Below, piece after piece: positions 59,879 through 64,000 of a stretch of DNA of 64,000 nt. The translations under genes were made by a program, and so were the position numbers. Under the pieces are notes generated by a model. The model searched no databases. It was not told where the DNA came from and worked only from the letters and a program-made list of their open reading frames with translations. The stretch's first letter is position 1. Each line of letters starts with the position of its first letter. Source of the stretch: Bryobacter aggregatus MPL3 (GTDB taxonomy: Bacteria; Acidobacteriota; Terriglobia; Bryobacterales; Bryobacteraceae); contig NZ_JNIF01000004.1 of the NCBI RefSeq assembly GCF_000702445.1, positions 372,001-436,000 of the forward strand, given 5' to 3'.

Positions 59879-61297
59879 ATGTTGACGCGACGCGCCTTGT
59901 TGGGTGCGACCCCAGCTCTTCTGCTTTCTAAAAGCAAGCCGAAGCGGCCCAATATCATCTGGTATCTGCCGGACCAGTGGCGTGGACAGGCGCTTGGGTT
60001 TATGGGCGATCCCAATGCGAAGACGCCCCATCTGGATCAGCTTGCCAAAGACGGCTTGCACTTTCCGACAACCTTGGCGAACTCGCCTGTGTGCTGCCCG
60101 GCGCGCTCCATTCTGCTGACGGGGCAGTACTGCCACCTGAACGGAATGACCGCGAACGACCTGCGCCTGAACGAGAATTCGAACACGATGGCGAAGATCC
60201 TCGGCGCGGCCGGGTACAAGACCGCGTTCATCGGCAAATGGCATCTGGACGGCGGCCCCCGGATGCCGGGTTTCATTCCTCCAGGCCCGCGGCGGCAGGG
60301 CTTCGAATACTGGGCGGCGAACGAATGCAGCCACGATCATTTTCATGCGCAGTACTTTCGCGATGATCCAAAGCCGATTGCAATGAACAAGTTTGAGGCG
60401 GAAGGTTGGACCGATCTGGCGATCGAGTTTCTCGATAGCCAGAAGAATTCCGAGCAGCCGTTTTTCCTGGTGGTTGCACCAGGGCCGCCGCATGATCCGT
60501 ATGGCGCGCCAGAAGAATATCTGAAGCACGTGAATCCCGATCAGCTCAAGCTGCGCGGGAATTATGAGGAGTTCGAGGGGGGGCCGACGCGCAAGGATCT
60601 GGCTGGCTACTATGCTGCCTGTACGGCGGTGGATGCGCAGGTCGGACGTCTGCGCCGTCATCTGGCCACGACGCGTCATGCAGAGGATACCGCGTTGATT
60701 TTTAGCTCCGACCATGGCGACATGCTGGGTTCGCACGGGCTTCGGCTCAAGCGGAAGCCTTATGAGGAGTCGATTCGCGTGCCGGGAATCATCCACTATC
60801 CGCGTGTCGTCAAGCCGGGCCGGGTGAATTTGAACATGCTGGCGCATATCGATATTCCGGCCACCACTTTGGGCCTCTGCGGTGTGGATGTGCCTTCCAA
60901 CTTCCAGGGGCTGGATCTCTCCACGACGGTTGCCGGAAGGACCGACCGGACCCGCAAAGAGACCTTCTTCCAAATTTTTGGACCCTACAACGGGGACGGT
61001 ACGGTCGCGGGCTGGCGCGCGATTCGCACGGATCGCTATCTGTATGCCCGGTATGTTGATAAGCCCTGGGTTCTCTTCGACATGGACAACGATCCGTTCC
61101 AACGCCGCAATCTGGTTGGTGATCCACAAGCGCGCACCTTCGTGCTGCCGGATCTGGAGGCGCGCTTAAAGGGACAGATGCAGCGGACCGGGGATTCCTG
61201 GAGTTTCAATTGGTCTGCACCGGTCGAAGATGCAGGCCGATTGTATAAGAATCGGACCTATTCTTCGGTAGCTGAGTATTTGAACTCGCCACAATAG
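59879..61297 (+). CDS. Sulfatase (formylglycine-dependent)
   Basis: 472 residues with a Tat-like signal (MLTRRALLGATPALLLSKS). PNIIWYLPDQWRG is the first metal-site strand; the formylglycine motif C-x-P-x-R is C72-C-P-A-R76, followed by SILLTGQ. Further sites are IGKWHLDGG, SSDHGDMLGSHGL and KRKPYEESIRVPGI. Probably removes sulfate from a polysaccharide or is a phosphonate-type relative; the exact substrate is not evident. An ATG at 59861 is an alternative start. A sulfatase-activating enzyme is not in the window. Confidence 0.92.
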   Translation: MLTRRALLGATPALLLSKSKPKRPNIIWYLPDQWRGQALGFMGDPNAKTPHLDQLAKDGLHFPTTLANSPVCCPARSILLTGQYCHLNGMTANDLRLNENSNTMAKILGAAGYKTAFIGKWHLDGGPRMPGFIPPGPRRQGFEYWAANECSHDHFHAQYFRDDPKPIAMNKFEAEGWTDLAIEFLDSQKNSEQPFFLVVAPGPPHDPYGAPEEYLKHVNPDQLKLRGNYEEFEGGPTRKDLAGYYAACTAVDAQVGRLRRHLATTRHAEDTALIFSSDHGDMLGSHGLRLKRKPYEESIRVPGIIHYPRVVKPGRVNLNMLAHIDIPATTLGLCGVDVPSNFQGLDLSTTVAGRTDRTRKETFFQIFGPYNGDGTVAGWRAIRTDRYLYARYVDKPWVLFDMDNDPFQRRNLVGDPQARTFVLPDLEARLKGQMQRTGDSWSFNWSAPVEDAGRLYKNRTYSSVAEYLNSPQ

Positions 61298-61320
61298 CGA
61301 TCTGGGATAGGATTGCAACG

Positions 61321-62247
61321 ATGCGATCTTTGAAGATTCTTTTGTTGCTTTCGGCTCTGACGCTCCAGGCCGCGCAGACGGTTCTGGTTTTGACTACGGA
61401 TGGGAAGTGGGTAGAGGGGACGACCCCGGCCACAAAGGCTGGTTCCATCCCCCTTGCAAAGCTGCTTTCCATTCACAATGGTGCTCCCGCCAGCCCAGCG
61501 GAAGCGGCGAAGATTACTGCTGGTTTTCAGGCGATCCTGGGGGACAACCGCGCGGCACGCGATCTTGCCGTCGAAGATCTCACCAACATCGGGCTGCCTG
61601 TGTTGACGCCGCTGCTGGCGGCGCTGAAGGATACCGATCAGCATGAGCCGAAGCCCCTCTACAACTTGTTCAACCGCGTGGTTCCTTCGTCGGCGGATCA
61701 ATATGACCGCAGTGCGGCGCTGGTACGCCTGGACGGCGCCAGGCCCTCTCGTGGGAGCTGGCCGACGGGAGAGATCAAGATTGGCGACCAGAGCCTTCCG
61801 TGGGCCTCAATCCGGATGCTCGCCGTGCGCCGCAAGAATGTCACGAGAGCGGTAGAAGTGCACTCGCTGCGCCACTGCACTCAGATTGAGTATCTCGACA
61901 CTGGCGTCTTTGCCTCAAAGGATTCGAAGCTGACGACGAGTGCGACCGGTTTCACTCGCCTCTCCTGGCATCAGGATGAGTGGGCAACCGATCCGAATGG
62001 CTTGACCAAGCCTGGGCCAAACTACAAGACGAATCTCGTCGACGGCCATCCTTTTGGGGCGCTGGTGGGCCGCCTGACGGAGAAGGGACCTGTGCTTTTC
62101 CTGGGCCGTTCGAGCACAAAGGCACAGCCGGGCGAAGGGCGATTGCACTTAGCGATCAACGATAACAAGCACTGGCAGAATAATCTGGGGAGCTATCAGG
62201 TGACGGTTCAAATGACCGACGCCTACGATCTGGGCGCCGCGCTCTAG
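61321..62247 (+). CDS. Secreted protein with C-terminal LecA/PA-IL-like lectin domain
   Basis: 308 residues, signal peptide MRSLKILLLLSALTLQA. The N-terminal half includes DLTNIGLPVLTPLLAALKD, which looks like a HEAT-type helix, and an SH3-like strand part. The C-terminal 80 residues (GHPFGALVGRLTEKGPVLFL, GEGRLHLAINDNKHWQNNLG, SYQVTVQM) follow the PA-IL galactose-lectin pattern with an Asn-Asp calcium/sugar motif. It follows the sulfatase by 23 bases, so a joint role in glycan handling is possible. Confidence 0.75.
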   Translation: MRSLKILLLLSALTLQAAQTVLVLTTDGKWVEGTTPATKAGSIPLAKLLSIHNGAPASPAEAAKITAGFQAILGDNRAARDLAVEDLTNIGLPVLTPLLAALKDTDQHEPKPLYNLFNRVVPSSADQYDRSAALVRLDGARPSRGSWPTGEIKIGDQSLPWASIRMLAVRRKNVTRAVEVHSLRHCTQIEYLDTGVFASKDSKLTTSATGFTRLSWHQDEWATDPNGLTKPGPNYKTNLVDGHPFGALVGRLTEKGPVLFLGRSSTKAQPGEGRLHLAINDNKHWQNNLGSYQVTVQMTDAYDLGAAL

Positions 62248-64000
62248 AAGGTGAAGGAGAAGCCCATGGTCAGGCGCTGCTGCGCGAAGATGCTATGGGC
62301 TTTTTCTGATGCCAGGGTGTTGAGCTGCGGGTTGAGTGCAGGGTCTTCGTTGCCGAGGGCGGTGGCCAACGACTTCTTGAGGAAGTCCGGGCGTTGGCTG
62401 AAGGTGCTGCGGTAATCGAATCTCCAGATCCAGCACTTGGCCACCCGGATTTTGATCCCTGCGCCGGTCTGGAAGGCAGGTTGGAAAATGCCCCCGCCCT
62501 CGAGTGGCGGGGCGCTTCCAAAGTTGTAGGCTGCCTGCACCATGCCGACATTGCTGAGGCCGAAGCGGAAGATCCCACGCGCTTTCTCGAAGGGCGCGTT
62601 GGTCAGATGCACCAGTTGCAGTGCTGGGCCCACTGCAAGGTAGGGCCGGAAGCGCGATTCGATCGGGCGGACATGCACAAGGGTGTTGTAGCTGAACTGC
62701 CGTGTCAGCAGTCCAGCCTTCTGCTCGACGACTCCGGGAACTTCTTCAGAACCGCTGGGGACAAGCTTGCGCAGGCCCAACTCATAGTTGCCCCGGAGAT
62801 AGTGAAATCCGAGTTCGTGCGACATCCAACGATTGGCGTGGACGGTGACTGATCCGCCCAGGGCGAAACCTGGCGAAATCCGGTTGCCGGCGGTCACAGA
62901 CAACTGCAGCCGCCCACCGGTTACCGTCGATTCCCGGGAAAGGATCAGCGCTTCTTCGCCGACTGTAGATTTTGAAAACATCGACGTGCCCAGACTGAAG
63001 CTCAGCTCTACGCTGGGGGTCTCCCAGTCCGTGCCCGCTCCAAGCGTGGGTGCCCCTCGGGGCCGCGTATTTTGTATTGCCGGAGCAACCAGGCGATTGC
63101 CAATTCCACCCGAGGATTCACTCCAATCGCTGGGTGTCCATTGTGGGCTGCTCAGATGACTGATCCCGAGCAGGCTTTGTCTGGGGATCCGCTCGGCGTC
63201 CGAAGGCTTCTTCCCCATCAGCCGGGCTACCTGGTAAGCCCAGGCTGCACCTTGCCAAATGAGATTGCCCCGCACTACATCGTTACGGAGAGTGAGGATG
63301 GTCTGCCGGGTGGCTCGCAGGACCGGGCTGCCGCGATAGGCGCCAGCCTCGACCCCGTTCGATTCGTCGAAGCGGCGTGGATTGTGGCAGTCGTTGATTT
63401 TGAGGACCGCGATGGCGCGGTCGGTGACAAGGTGTTGCCCGGTTCCATTGGTCGCGTTCTCGATGACCCAGGGCCGGTCGACGAGTTCGGCTGAGTCGAC
63501 ACAACCTGTGAACCAGAGGTCATTGAATACCTTTGACCGTTCCTCGTCAATGTTGTCGTCGATGCGATGGATGATTCTGCGCTGGCTGGTGGAGATGACG
63601 ATTGCGGTGTCCTGAGTTGCCGATGCGGCCCAGACCGGCTTGTCTGCCCAGGTTTCGTTATGGGGATAGAGCCTGAGGTGGTGGCGTTTGGAGAAGGTTC
63701 CCAGAGATTTCGATAGCGTGAGAGTCGCCTGCTCGCCCTCCAGCACGAGCCTGGACATCGGGGCTTCCTGAAAGGACTGGGATTCGGCAAAGGCGCGGAG
63801 TGTCTTGTACTGGATTGCGGCTGTAGGCGCCAGAGACTGCACCCAGCCTGCCGCGCGAAAGGCGCGCTCCACCGCGTCTTGTGGACCAAGGAAGACCAGA
63901 TTGGTGAGATCGGAAAGCTTGCCACTCACCATCTGGCGGGTCTGATAAGGCATCCTGCGCAGCATCGCGGTGAGTTCCAGCCGGGCATCTTCCGTATCGG
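62244..64000 (-). CDS. LssY C-terminal domain protein with outer-membrane barrel-like C-terminus (partial, 5' end outside window)
   Basis: The frame is open to the window edge. From about residue 20 of the visible part, NLVFLGPQDAVERAFRAAGW, RHHLRLYPHNETWADKPVW and IHRIDDNIDEERSKVFNDLW match the LssY C-terminal domain. The C-terminal 260 residues are alternating strands (GGRLQLSVTAGNRISPGFAL, SHELGFHYLRGNYELGLRKL, FRPYLAVGPALQLVHL) ending in ...GFSFTF, with a terminal Phe as in outer-membrane barrels. The combination is unusual. It overlaps the lectin gene by CTAG. Confidence 0.72.
   Translation of the reverse strand, partial: DTEDARLELTAMLRRMPYQTRQMVSGKLSDLTNLVFLGPQDAVERAFRAAGWVQSLAPTAAIQYKTLRAFAESQSFQEAPMSRLVLEGEQATLTLSKSLGTFSKRHHLRLYPHNETWADKPVWAASATQDTAIVISTSQRRIIHRIDDNIDEERSKVFNDLWFTGCVDSAELVDRPWVIENATNGTGQHLVTDRAIAVLKINDCHNPRRFDESNGVEAGAYRGSPVLRATRQTILTLRNDVVRGNLIWQGAAWAYQVARLMGKKPSDAERIPRQSLLGISHLSSPQWTPSDWSESSGGIGNRLVAPAIQNTRPRGAPTLGAGTDWETPSVELSFSLGTSMFSKSTVGEEALILSRESTVTGGRLQLSVTAGNRISPGFALGGSVTVHANRWMSHELGFHYLRGNYELGLRKLVPSGSEEVPGVVEQKAGLLTRQFSYNTLVHVRPIESRFRPYLAVGPALQLVHLTNAPFEKARGIFRFGLSNVGMVQAAYNFGSAPPLEGGGIFQPAFQTGAGIKIRVAKCWIWRFDYRSTFSQRPDFLKKSLATALGNEDPALNPQLNTLASEKAHSIFAQQRLTMGFSFTF

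Overview
The window looks like chromosomal DNA from an Acidobacteriota bacterium, most likely of the Bryobacterales/Solibacter type. This is inferred from gene content, not from a marker-gene search. The clues are a DUF1592 cytochrome with its Tat-exported DUF1552 partner, a DUF1080 protein, a formylglycine sulfatase, a large RHS protein, a MdtABC-like RND pump and a GC-rich, tightly packed gene layout with many 4-base ATGA overlaps. Both window edges cut genes: a peptide-binding protein on the left and an LssY-domain protein on the right.

Layout. 1-2173 (minus) is the end of an oligopeptide ABC importer operon. It diverges from a sigma-54 activator and an overlapping PilZ gene (2339-3698). 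A frameshifted serine hydrolase and an SDR oxidoreductase follow, then tRNA-Gly(TCC) at 5726-5800. 5801-16396 is the accessory part: an IS110-family remnant beside the tRNA, an intact IS66-family element (6556-8894) with a perfect 8-bp target duplication, a three-gene operon (small secreted protein, 1889-aa RHS protein, overlapping lipoprotein) with a recognisable sigma-70 promoter, and about 0.9 kb without a convincing gene that holds a 15-bp inverted repeat.

16397-26783 (minus) carries a DNA alkylation repair gene, a soluble hybrid histidine kinase, a MdtABC-like tripartite exporter (no outer-membrane channel gene nearby) and a secreted hypothetical protein. 26797-30881 holds a cyclophilin, a TPR protein, an SGNH-like hydrolase, an acyl-ACP thioesterase and the queuosine precursor genes queE and queC. 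30874-40144 (plus) is a long co-directional run: rlmB, ggt, a TIM-barrel isomerase, asnS, rocF, ddl, an S41 protease and a haem/copper protein. The DUF1592/DUF1552 pair and poxB lie on the minus strand.

46607-54654 (plus) is a housekeeping block: cmk, lysC and seven ATP synthase genes in the order b', b, delta, alpha, gamma, beta, epsilon, closed by a strong terminator. The a and c subunit genes are not present. 54805-64000 contains small secreted and membrane proteins, a VIT-type transporter, a DUF1080 protein, an alpha/beta hydrolase, a sulfatase, a LecA-like lectin domain protein and the LssY/barrel protein.

The points most worth a second look are the RHS-lipoprotein overlap with its near-leaderless promoter, the IS66 copy inserted exactly at the lipoprotein stop codon, and the head-to-head alkylation-repair/cyclophilin pair in which both N-termini look cut off.
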